Shown here: one piece after another, positions 17,885 through 25,744 of the stretch
Layout of the letters: every line of letters begins with the position of its first letter
How positions within the stretch are numbered: position 1 is the first letter of the stretch
DNA from: Pedobacter agri PB92
GTDB taxonomy: Bacteria; Bacteroidota; Bacteroidia; Sphingobacteriales; Sphingobacteriaceae
Reading direction: 5' to 3'
DNA length: 63,506 nt
Assembly (NCBI RefSeq): GCF_000258495.1
Contig: NZ_AJLG01000005.1
Location: forward strand, 1 to 63,506
Position numbers and translations under genes: made by a program
The notes under the pieces: generated by a model
What the model saw: the letters and a program-made list of their open reading frames with translations, nothing else
What the model was told of the DNA's origin: nothing
Database searches by the model: none

Positions 17885-18106
17885 GCCCCACGTTAGCAGG
17901 GCGCTTAATATTTTTTCTAATTTGTCAAGCGCTCTGCCTTCTACCTGCAGAGCGCTTTATCAATCTATCGTCCCGGAAAGATTAAGTAATCAAAATTAAT
18001 TGTTGCAGCCTGTATACTATATAGCCCTTTTGTGTCATAAAAAGCCTTACGAATTGAGTGTAAGGCTTTATAATTCAACAAACGCAAGGGTATGTATCGC
18101 CCTTGC
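17885..18106. repeat. Cluster of four short perfect hairpins
   Basis: Within about 220 bases: GCCC/GGGC (17885-17902); an 11-base stem AAGCGCTCTGC/GCAGAGCGCTT with 9-base loop (17927-17957); a 10-base stem AAAGCCTTAC/GTAAGGCTTT with 9-base loop (18041-18069); and a 7-base stem GCAAGGG/CCCTTGC (18084-18106). Each looks like a separate stem-loop. None is near the end of a clear gene, so they are unlikely to be ordinary terminators. Confidence 0.65.
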
Positions 18107-18224
18107 AGTTAAAGTCACCCTATCCCATCCGGGCATAAGTTAATAAATGGTATTATTTATAGATCGCATTACAAAAATATTAGTTTGTTCAATGTAATAA
18201 ATAGCCCTTTTGTATCACGAAAAA
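18021..18224. repeat. Near-direct repeat of a 24-base motif, 180 bases apart
   Basis: ATAGCCCTTTTGTGTCATAA at 18021-18040 and ATAGCCCTTTTGTATCACGA at 18201-18220, each followed by AAAA. About 21 of 24 positions agree. The two copies bracket two of the hairpins. Confidence 0.6.
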
Positions 18225-18590
18225 ATTCGCTTGCTTTTGAAAGACCTCAACTAGCTAAATGCATTAAGAAGACAAACTGGCTTTCAATTTAATTATCTCT
18301 TGAAATCTTTGCTAAAAGGAAAAGCAAACTATTATAGCTATGCCAATCCACAAAATTGTAATACCAATTCATCAAGATAAGGATCGAAAAAAAATCAGCA
18401 AGTGAATAGGGTGCAACTTCATTTTATATCTCCTCATTTAATGGTCACCGAGCATTTTCATCAGGAAGTAAGTCACGGTCGACCCCTTCTGGTTCTGCTT
18501 TTGTTTGGTTTCCGCATCCGTATCTCTCGCGTATTTTTTCGCAATTAAATCTCAAGTTAGTTGCACTTCGTATATCTTTATAACGAAACT

Positions 18591-18863
18591 ATGATGAAAA
18601 GCGAACATACATTCGGTCTGGAGTCAGAAAGTCAACCTACAAGATTATCCAAAGGCCAGTCAAAATCTAAAATCAAATTTGTGCGTATCGGCCGCCAGTC
18701 GACTTTGAGCGATCTGGCTAATGTTACGCTGGGCACTTATATAAAAAGTGATAGCGGCTTAAAAGGTAAAGTCCTTCAGATAGATATTGTTGAGGTACGC
18801 CATGAACGCCATTATTATTACAGGTTAGAAAAAGGGGCTGGAACCATACTCATCATTAGATAA
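18591..18863 (+). CDS. Hypothetical protein, 90 residues
   Basis: Begins MMKSEHTFGLESESQPTRL (ATG at 18591 or 18594) and continues as a basic N-terminal half followed by a beta-rich part (LKGKVLQIDIVEVRHERHYYY). No family recognised. No signal peptide. Composition and length suggest a real small soluble protein; the basic half could bind nucleic acid, which is only an inference. Confidence 0.5.
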   Translation: MMKSEHTFGLESESQPTRLSKGQSKSKIKFVRIGRQSTLSDLANVTLGTYIKSDSGLKGKVLQIDIVEVRHERHYYYRLEKGAGTILIIR

Positions 18864-19116
18864 TTGCAACAAACTCTAATCTTAACGGGCATCATCAGCT
18901 AAGAACAAACATTATTTTATCGACAAAGCGCCTTTCGTTTCCGAAGTATGCGCGTGTTTATCAGGAAATAGTTCTTTTTGAAGGATTCGGAATAACTCAT
19001 TAGAAACTGTTTACCGAAGTCATCTGACTTTAACTATCCTTTGACGGATCACCTCTTAATTTTAGAACCCAAAACTTTGCTGTTTTTTTTCGCCTTGATT
19101 TACATTGTAATTCTTC

Positions 19117-19312
19117 TTAATCATAATCGAGGTTTTTAATTTTGGCAAAACCATGTTGCTTTAGAAAGCGTTTGTTATAAACCAGCGAATTAGGTGTTTT
19201 GATGGCTCCGGATTCGGAAAGGATACCTATATTGGTGGGTTTGGTCAGGCGTAGAAATTGCGCCGGCTTATATTGTTCGGCCCTGATTAACTAAGTTACC
19301 TAGCGGGTGCAA
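19117..19312 (-). pseudogene. Small gene remnant or frameshifted small gene
   Basis: The frame from 19290 down to 19119 encodes a protein-like sequence including FLRLTKPTNIGILSESG, KTPNSLVYNKRFLKQHG and a KIKNLDYD end. It has no start codon. If one G is removed from the GGG (CCC at 19281-19283 on the plus strand), an upstream stretch HPLGNLVNQ joins in frame, starting from a TTG at 19310-19312. No family recognised. The interval 18864-19116 shows nothing else. Confidence 0.4.
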
Positions 19313-19367
19313 CGATTCTGATGACTAAAGGACGTATTATAATTTAAACACTGCTAACAATATCGTT

Positions 19368-19544
19368 ATGGCTAAGTATTCAAAAAAAGCATCTGACAAA
19401 GTAGAAGAAACGATGCATGAAATGAAAGAAGGAGAGCTTAAATCCGGAAGTGGTAAAAAAGTTACCTCCAAAAAACAGGCAATCGCGATTGGACTTTCAG
19501 AGGCCAAAAAGGAGGGCGCCAAGGTGCCTAAAAAAAAATCCTGA
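19368..19544 (+). CDS. DUF6496 small basic protein
   Basis: A 58-residue lysine-rich protein beginning MAKYSKKASDKVEETMHEMK. The segments GELKSGSGKKVTSKKQAIAI and LSEAKKEGAKVPKKKS match the DUF6496 pattern found across soil and plant-associated bacteria. High Lys content suggests nucleic-acid binding; no function is established. Start ATG at 19368, stop TGA at 19542-19544. Confidence 0.8.
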   Translation: MAKYSKKASDKVEETMHEMKEGELKSGSGKKVTSKKQAIAIGLSEAKKEGAKVPKKKS

Positions 19545-19785
19545 CGTAAGTGTGTCATGTAAGAATGATCTGAAAGCTGTTAAACTAGTTTTAACACCTT
19601 TATTTTTTGCAGGATTAATTCCAGTGTTGTAACTCAGTGGATTGTTCGCTCATAGGCAGAGGTAATGATTTTAATATTTCTTACCACCTGCGGGAATATT
19701 AACTAAATTACTATCTTTTAGTGGGTTACCTTAATAAATTTCTCGGTATAAAAGGCAAGCAATGTTAACCTCAAAACAAAACCAC

Positions 19786-19983
19786 ATGAAAAATTTATTC
19801 AAATTAGGCTTCTTGGCCTTCGCATTATCTTTGTCAATAGTTTCTTGTTCAGAAAAGAAAGCCGATGGTGCTGACTCAACCACCATGGATTCTACATCGA
19901 CTGATACCATGATGCAGGATACGATGTCCAAGGATACCATGATGACTGATACGACAATGAAAGACACCATGAGTAAGATGTAA
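19786..19983 (+). CDS. Small low-complexity lipoprotein
   Basis: About 65 residues from the ATG at 19786. MKNLFKLGFLAFALSLSIVS is a signal sequence ending in the lipobox IVSC, so the mature protein is a lipoprotein anchored by Cys. The remainder is almost wholly Asp, Ser, Thr and Met, with repeated TMDS, DTMM and KDTM units. Disordered acidic surface peptide; function unknown. An upstream in-frame ATG at 19762 would add a hydrophilic stretch before the signal and is less likely. A strong terminator follows. Confidence 0.75.
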   Translation: MKNLFKLGFLAFALSLSIVSCSEKKADGADSTTMDSTSTDTMMQDTMSKDTMMTDTTMKDTMSKM

Positions 19984-20000
19984 TTTTCATAACGTATTCC

Positions 20001-20049
20001 AAAGGGTTTCTGTTTAAAAGCAGTAAACCCTTTTTTTTTAGGGTAAACA
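20001..20049 (+). terminator. Intrinsic terminator after the lipoprotein gene
   Basis: AAAGGGTTT (20001-20009) pairs with AAACCCTTT (20035-20043), extended inside by CTG/CAG, and is followed by a run of T to 20049. It begins 18 bases after the stop codon. Confidence 0.8.
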
Positions 20050-20198
20050 TGAATCCTTCGATGTTTTGTGATCAGATAGAGTTGTTTACATTACATTTGT
20101 TTTCTCGTACTTTTACTAAAGTCTGCTGTGATTTTTGGTTTTGCTAAGACAGAACTGATGGAAAAGAATAGTTGTCTTTCCTTTGCTGAACTTATTTT

Positions 20199-21554
20199 TT
20201 AGTATTCAAAAACTTTTCCGTTTACCATGACTTCCTGAGTACCTTCATCAAATGTCGCCTTGTAGCCTGTTCTAGCTGCCGCATTGGTCATAATATTTGC
20301 GATTGAATGGTAATAACCTGCTTCAACTGGAGCATTGGTTTGTTTTCTGCTTCTAATACATTCCATCCAGTTCCGCATGTGATTGCTCACCAGATCATCC
20401 GCACCTGCATTTGCAGCGGCATCTACCTTTACCAATTCTGCCAACTTTAGAATAGGTAATAGGTTTTCTTTCATGCCCATAGCAGCTGCAGCTCGCTTTG
20501 ATAAACCACCCTTTGACGAAACCGTATTTGTAATGAGATTTAACTCACCACCGTTGGAATAATAAACTTCTGCCGGATTTTCATCACCATTGTGCATTCT
20601 TGAAGTAAATACAACCTGAAAACCTTTTTGCGCTTCATTCTGAGGACCATAGTCGAATACTGCAGTGGTGGTGTCCCAATTACTTCGACCATCCTTCCAT
20701 TGATAAATTCCACCATTTGCCACTACACTACGTGGATGGTTTAATCCCGTAAACCAATGCACTGTATCGATTTGATGACTCATCCATTGTCCTGGCATTC
20801 CGGAAGAATATGGCCAAAACAAACGGTATTCCAAATATTTTCTGGGATCCCACGATTCAAATGGTCGGTTCATCAAAAATCGCTTCCAATCGGTATCTTG
20901 TTCCCTTATTTGAGCCACCAAATCCGGTCTTCTCCATCTGCCAGGTTGGTTAACATTCCAACTCAGTTCAACCATCGTGATGTCTCCAAACTTTCCTTTT
21001 TGGATAAAATCAGCCGCTGCAACATAATTATTACCACTACGCCTTTGAGATCCAATCTGCACAATTTGTTTAGATGCTTTAACAGCTTTTAGTGCCGCCC
21101 GATTATCAGACATTGTTTCGGCAAAGGGCTTTTCACAATATACATCACAGCCAGCCTTCACCGCTTCAATGGTATGTAGCGCATGTTGAAAATCTGCAGT
21201 ACTTACTATCACCGCATCAAGGTCCTTCATGGCATAGAGTTCATCATTATTTCTGCATGATTTTAAATCATGTCCGATAATGCTTTTAACGTAATCCAAA
21301 CCTAGATTACGGCGGTAGTTCCAAATGTCAGAAAGCCCTACGATATCAAAGTTAAGATCCTTTTGACTTTTCATAAAACTAGGCAATAATGCAGATTTAA
21401 ATCGATCGGAATAGCCAACTATACCTACACGGACACGATCATTAGCGCCTATAATATTGGCATAGCTTTTTGCGCTAAAACCCAAAGTGCCTACGTAAGT
21501 TCCTGCAGCAGCAATGGCAGAGGTTTTAATAAAATTTCTTCTAGAATGATCCAT
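20199..21554 (-). CDS. Tat-exported Gfo/Idh/MocA family oxidoreductase
   Basis: A 451-residue NAD(P)-dependent sugar oxidoreductase. The N-terminus SRRNFIKTSAIAAAG is a twin-arginine signal, so the folded, cofactor-loaded enzyme goes to the periplasm. The Rossmann fold starts at RVGIVGYSDR and the family motif EKP is at 141-143 (YCEKPFAE). Downstream GWNVNQPGRWRRPD-like and HQIDTVHW segments (the latter with the conserved catalytic His) follow. It lies 6 bases after the double-DUF1080 gene on the same strand, so they form an operon. Exported Gfo/Idh plus DUF1080 pairs in Bacteroidota are thought to oxidise glycosides at C3 and then cleave the 3-keto sugar. Confidence 0.88.
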   Translation of the reverse strand: MDHSRRNFIKTSAIAAAGTYVGTLGFSAKSYANIIGANDRVRVGIVGYSDRFKSALLPSFMKSQKDLNFDIVGLSDIWNYRRNLGLDYVKSIIGHDLKSCRNNDELYAMKDLDAVIVSTADFQHALHTIEAVKAGCDVYCEKPFAETMSDNRAALKAVKASKQIVQIGSQRRSGNNYVAAADFIQKGKFGDITMVELSWNVNQPGRWRRPDLVAQIREQDTDWKRFLMNRPFESWDPRKYLEYRLFWPYSSGMPGQWMSHQIDTVHWFTGLNHPRSVVANGGIYQWKDGRSNWDTTTAVFDYGPQNEAQKGFQVVFTSRMHNGDENPAEVYYSNGGELNLITNTVSSKGGLSKRAAAAMGMKENLLPILKLAELVKVDAAANAGADDLVSNHMRNWMECIRSRKQTNAPVEAGYYHSIANIMTNAAARTGYKATFDEGTQEVMVNGKVFEY

Positions 21555-21560
21555 ATAGTT

Positions 21561-22922
21561 TTAGTTGAGTTCTCTGATTTTTAAACTACGAAAGGAAACA
21601 TTATCTCCATGATCTTGTAGCAGGATATGGCCTTTGGGTGCCATGCCGAAATTTTGCCAATTTTTATATTTACTTATGGCTACTAAGTCTAAAAATTCTT
21701 TCGAACCCCGAGTATATGCGAGGATTTTATAGCCGTTTAGCCAATATTCCACGTTGTTGTCGGGATAAACTTTAATGATACCCTGATTCCATTCACCGAT
21801 TTTCTTTTGGGAGGCTGGAATTTTTTCAGATGTCATTAAATCATAAAGCGAACCTAAAGTTCTGTTTCCTCCCCGTCCGAGTTTTGCATCTGGATGTCTC
21901 AGATCGTCTAGAATTTGATATTCCAAGCCAATGGCAGAACCTTTGTTACCTTCAGATTCGGTAACAAAATATTTTACGCCACTATTTGCTGTCTCAGTGA
22001 GTTTAAAATCGAATTTCATTTCGAATGAGCCGTACTGTTTTTTAGTGACGATGTCTCCACCGTTAGTCGACTCGGCACCATTTGTTTTTTCTACAGATAA
22101 CACGCCATCTTTAACCATCCAGCCTTTGCTGGGAAACACACTTTTATAAGCTCCTCGCCATTGATCCATGCTTTTTCCATCGAAAAGCAAAGAGAAACCA
22201 TTTTGTTTTTCTTGAAGAGACAGGTTGTTTGGAATTAGATTGACCACGCTAATTTGATCTGAGTGAGTTGGTTTCAGGTTTTCGGTTTGAATTCTGATAT
22301 TCCGCCATTTTATTTGCTTTCCAGGTTGATTATTTGTTCCCATTGAATGAATTTGAAGCGCGATGAAGCCTTTAGGTGTAAGTTGATCTATCAAATTTGC
22401 GGTAGGGACACCGTTTACCCAGGTTCTTATGGTGTTGCCGATAGCTTCGATCCGGTATTTATTCCAGCTGCCATTTCTAAAAGCTTTTCTTGCTTCAAGG
22501 TTTTGTTCGAGGGTATATAGCCAACCTCTACGGCCTTCATCATATATACCTCCACTCCAGGCCCTGCTGGAAGGATCGACTTCCATCTGATAGCCATATA
22601 CCTGGCCATTTGCTGATTTTCCTTTCTGTTTGCTTCTAAATTGTATGCCTGAATTCATTAGTGGATCTATAAAAAGCTCCAATTCTAAAATAAAATCCCC
22701 GTATTGTTTCGTTGTTGCTAAAAAAGAATTTGGTTCGCCAGATTTGCTGGTTCCAACAATTTCTCCGCCAACCACTTTATAATCTGCTTTTCCGTTTAAG
22801 TTTCTCCATCCAATAAGGTTCTTACCGTTAAATAATGAAACCCATGCCGTATTATCTTTTTTTTGGGCTTCGGAATTACCGAAGCCAAGAATTAAGAGAA
22901 GTAAAATGATGTAATCTTTCAT
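21561..22922 (-). CDS. Secreted protein with two DUF1080 (3-keto-glycoside hydrolase-like) domains
   Basis: A 453-residue protein with a signal peptide (residues 1-19, cleaved near SEAQ). Two DUF1080 concanavalin-like jelly-roll domains follow: one about 25-215 (WVSLFNGKNLIGWRNLNG, NSGIQFRS) and one about 243-450 (LLFDGKSMDQWRGA, NSGVKYFV). DUF1080 members include 3-keto-disaccharide or 3-keto-glucoside hydrolases. It is first in the operon with the Tat-exported oxidoreductase, which would make the keto substrate. The duplicated domain may give two specificities; it could also serve as binding module plus enzyme. Intact. Confidence 0.88.
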   Translation of the reverse strand: MKDYIILLLLILGFGNSEAQKKDNTAWVSLFNGKNLIGWRNLNGKADYKVVGGEIVGTSKSGEPNSFLATTKQYGDFILELELFIDPLMNSGIQFRSKQKGKSANGQVYGYQMEVDPSSRAWSGGIYDEGRRGWLYTLEQNLEARKAFRNGSWNKYRIEAIGNTIRTWVNGVPTANLIDQLTPKGFIALQIHSMGTNNQPGKQIKWRNIRIQTENLKPTHSDQISVVNLIPNNLSLQEKQNGFSLLFDGKSMDQWRGAYKSVFPSKGWMVKDGVLSVEKTNGAESTNGGDIVTKKQYGSFEMKFDFKLTETANSGVKYFVTESEGNKGSAIGLEYQILDDLRHPDAKLGRGGNRTLGSLYDLMTSEKIPASQKKIGEWNQGIIKVYPDNNVEYWLNGYKILAYTRGSKEFLDLVAISKYKNWQNFGMAPKGHILLQDHGDNVSFRSLKIRELN

Positions 22923-23798
22923 GGTGTATTGTTGTGCTTGTTTATGACATGATCTATTTACTTAAACCAGTGTCTTGTGTTATTGATCTTTTTAAATGCT
23001 AACATCATCAGTAATAAAATTTAATACTGTTTCTGCCAGTTTGGTAAAGTAAATTTTGATGATAGGGGGTTTTACTGTTGACCCCAGATTGAGTTAAATA
23101 AAAATTAATTTTGTCTTGGATAGAACAAGACACGAGTTAGATTAAATGACATTTCAAACCAGTGATAAAGCATATGCTGAACAAAACTAGTTTGCAGAGA
23201 TTGGTGCTGAATAATGCATTTAAAAGGAGTCAGGGAGCAAGAGCATTTTTTATTTAACGCTATAAGGTTTATCATAGGTCGATTTTTAAGGGTATTAGAT
23301 TATTTGGTTAAATCAAAAGACGTGAAATTATCGGAACGGATCTTGTCAAATTTTTGTCTTATCGTCTCAAAATATGACAGATTGAATGCGGTAACGAAAA
23401 TCTGCACATGCAATATATCGAGTGCTCTACCAGGGTTTTTGTGTATTGACAAGACTACCGAGTTAATTGCGTTTGATACAAGCAGCACGATCTTTAGCAT
23501 ATTCTATTAGCACACCAAGCCAAATTCTTTCCAAAATATCATATGTATTCGCTCGTGTTGGTTTACTGAGTATTTGATGTAGAAACAAACACTCACGTAA
23601 AGATTTACCGGATGGAACAATCTTGTTTAATATCCGTACTTCAGATATTTTGAGACAAATGGTTAAAATATTGAACAGTTTGAGTGTATTTAAGATACTT
23701 TCTTTGTCTAAGTAAAATTGATTCCATGTCACAATTTGCAAAGACTTATCAATCAAGCTAAACCAAATATAAATTAATCACCTATTAAACCTACTGCT
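22923..23798. other. Gene-free interval before the GH105-like gene
   Basis: About 880 AT-rich bases. Several short open frames overlap in opposite directions with no recognisable domain and poor starts. A small perfect inverted repeat TGTCTTG-N7-CAAGACA lies at 23113-23133 and could be an operator. Nothing else seen. Confidence 0.4.
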
Positions 23799-24902
23799 AT
23801 GTACGTTAGACTTCTCGTAATTTTATTATGTATTTCTTATCAAAGTGTTTTTGCTCAAGGCAAGCTGCTAAAAAACTTTCCCAAAGGTTATTCCCCTAAA
23901 GAGGTTGGTAAACTTATTGCCTATCGTTTTGTAGATGCTAAACATGCCTTGCATGCAGGGAAGTGGATCAGTTACCCTGAAACATTCTACTGGATGGGTG
24001 CACTCAAATATGCTTCTTTACAGAAGGACGCGAAATTGGTAAAACTTTTACAAAATAAGTTTGAACCCTTGTTCACCACAGAGAGCAAGTATTTACCCAT
24101 CAAAAATCACGTCGATCTTAATATGTTCGGAAGTCTTCCAATCGAGTTTTACCAGGTTACAAGAGCGCAGCGATATTTAGACCTGGGCCTGCCGTATGCC
24201 AATACCCAATGGGAGGTGCCGAATGATGCAAAGCCTAACGAAAAGCAATGGGCAGAGAAGGGATATACCTGGCAAACACGCTTATGGATTGATGACATGT
24301 ATATGATCACTATTGTGCAAACGCAGGCTTACAAAGCAACCGGCGACCAAAAATATATTGACAGGGCGGCAAAGGAAATGGTTCTTTATTTAGACGAACT
24401 TCAGAAGCCTAATGGTTTATTTTATCATGCTCCTGATGTGCCTTTTTTCTGGGGAAGAGGAAATGGCTGGATGGCGGCTGGGGTAACTGAACTGTTGCGT
24501 TACTTGCCAAAAAACCATCAGGATCGTCCGCGCATTATGGATGGTTATTTAAAGATGATGAAAAGTCTCAAGGATTTCCAGTCTCCAAATGGAATGTGGA
24601 ATCAACTTATCGATGATCCGGCGTGTTGGTCTGAAACCTCAGGATCAGCGATGTTCACTTACGCTTTTATTATTGGTGTTAAAAACGGATGGCTGGATAG
24701 AAAAGAATATGCGCCATCGGCACGGAAAGCCTGGATGGCAATGGTTGGTTATGTCAACGATAAAGGCGCAGTTTCCGACGTTTGTGTAGGTACAAATAAA
24801 AAGAATGACAGGCAATACTATTACGATCGTCCGCGAAGTGTGGGAGACTACCATGGACAGGCACCATATCTTTGGTGTGTGAATGCACTTTTAGAGAAAT
24901 AA
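23799..24902 (+). CDS. GH105/GH88-like unsaturated glucuronyl or rhamnogalacturonyl hydrolase
   Basis: A 367-residue secreted enzyme (signal peptide ~1-19, cleavage at VFAQ) with the alpha6/alpha6 barrel typical of YteR/GH105. The motif RLWIDDMYMI holds Asp165/Asp166, matching the catalytic Asp that protonates the unsaturated uronic acid, and FWGRGNGWMAAG (217-228) is the diagnostic family signature. These enzymes release the 4,5-unsaturated sugar left by pectin or rhamnogalacturonan lyases. It lies beside the HTCS and GH43 genes, which supports pectin breakdown. Intact. Confidence 0.9.
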   Translation: MYVRLLVILLCISYQSVFAQGKLLKNFPKGYSPKEVGKLIAYRFVDAKHALHAGKWISYPETFYWMGALKYASLQKDAKLVKLLQNKFEPLFTTESKYLPIKNHVDLNMFGSLPIEFYQVTRAQRYLDLGLPYANTQWEVPNDAKPNEKQWAEKGYTWQTRLWIDDMYMITIVQTQAYKATGDQKYIDRAAKEMVLYLDELQKPNGLFYHAPDVPFFWGRGNGWMAAGVTELLRYLPKNHQDRPRIMDGYLKMMKSLKDFQSPNGMWNQLIDDPACWSETSGSAMFTYAFIIGVKNGWLDRKEYAPSARKAWMAMVGYVNDKGAVSDVCVGTNKKNDRQYYYDRPRSVGDYHGQAPYLWCVNALLEK

Positions 24903-24921
24903 TACGTTTGTAAGTTTAGTT

Positions 24922-24964
24922 GAAGACCAGTGGCATTGATTTATCAAATCTGTTATTGGTCTTC
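24922..24964. terminator. Possible bidirectional terminator between convergent genes
   Basis: Arms GAAGACCA (24922-24929) and TGGTCTTC (24957-24964) form a stem with a 27-base loop. It sits between the GH105 gene (+) and the regulator (-), partly overlapping the end of the latter; a TTTGTTT follows on the plus strand. Moderate evidence only. Confidence 0.35.
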
Positions 24965-25744
24965 TTTGTTTAAGGAATTGAAGTAGTCTCGTGGGGACAA
25001 TTTAAAATAGCGTTGAAAGCTTTTAGTAAAAACACTTTGAGACCGGTAGCCTACCATATTGCCGATTTCATATAGAGAAAACTGATTTTCGGCGATCAAG
25101 CTGGCTGCTTTCTTTAACCGCGTAACGTCGATAAGTTCTTTCGGAGCCAATGCAGACAGCGATTTGATTTTTCTGTAAAATGTAGGTCGGCTCATGTTCA
25201 TGTGATAAGCAAGCTGATCAACATCCAAATCTGGATCTTTCATGTTTTTACGTATATAGTCATCCAGTTTCTTTAGAAAAATCTCATCGGTTTTAGAGTG
25301 TGCCATCACTCTCACGTCTTCAAAGGGCGAACTGGCAAAATGATCATTGATCTTCAACCGGTTTTGAAGTAGGTTTGCTACTTGAGTCTGCAAAAGCAAC
25401 TGAGAAAACGGCTTTTGTATATACGCATCGGCACCATTTTCCAGCCCTTCAATTTGAGCGTTAAATGTATTTTTCGATGTGAGTAAAATAATAGGAATAT
25501 GGCAATAATTGACATTACTCTTCAATAGCTTGCATAATTCAAATCCATCGATTTCTGGCATCATCACATCAGATATAATAAGGTGTATGATCTCGTTGTC
25601 TAAAATGATCTGTGCAAGTTCTCCGCTTTCAGCCGTGTGTATAGTATATGTATCTGCAAAAATATCAGACAATAATTCCAGAATTTCCTTATTATCATCA
25701 ATTATTAAGAGGCTTCTATTCATGGTTAATTTATTTTCTTCCAA
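24953..25744 (-). CDS. HTCS regulator: C-terminal receiver plus AraC-type HTH (third fragment)
   Basis: Receiver domain with Asp16-Asp17 pocket, phospho-acceptor Asp59 (IISDVMMPEIDG) and Lys111 (QKPFSQ), then an AraC-family DNA-binding domain at about 165-260 (LAYHMNMSRPTFYRKIKSLS, FTKSFQRYFKLSPRDYF). This is the output end of a hybrid two-component system that is normally one polypeptide with the histidine kinase. The open frame starts from a TTG at 25744, immediately after a TAG, and overlaps the kinase frame by 19 bases. Adding one T at the AA at 25743-25744 (plus strand) would join kinase and receiver in frame as LSSLEENKL. So the split is probably a base error rather than a true gene boundary. 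Confidence 0.88.
   Translation of the reverse strand: MEENKLTMNRSLLIIDDNKEILELLSDIFADTYTIHTAESGELAQIILDNEIIHLIISDVMMPEIDGFELCKLLKSNVNYCHIPIILLTSKNTFNAQIEGLENGADAYIQKPFSQLLLQTQVANLLQNRLKINDHFASSPFEDVRVMAHSKTDEIFLKKLDDYIRKNMKDPDLDVDQLAYHMNMSRPTFYRKIKSLSALAPKELIDVTRLKKAASLIAENQFSLYEIGNMVGYRSQSVFTKSFQRYFKLSPRDYFNSLNKEDQ

Larger units (their letters stand above)
17009..18590. other. Gene-poor, hairpin-rich interval
   Basis: About 1.6 kb with no long open frame. Besides the small minus-strand frame and the hairpin cluster listed separately, I see only AT-rich sequence. No tRNA, rRNA or CRISPR pattern. Confidence 0.5.

Noticed and set aside
17885..18106. Integron attC sites or CRISPR repeats in the hairpin cluster
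   Set aside because: No GTTRRRY/RYYYAAC cores, no tyrosine recombinase gene, and no regularly spaced identical repeats.
23214..23756. Two overlapping open frames in opposite directions (97-98 residues)
   Set aside because: No recognisable domain, poor starts and AT-driven composition; they cover each other and probably arise by chance.
25726..25744. True overlapping start of a separate response regulator gene
   Set aside because: The TTG start follows a TAG immediately, and HTCS proteins are normally one chain; a single missing base explains the arrangement better.
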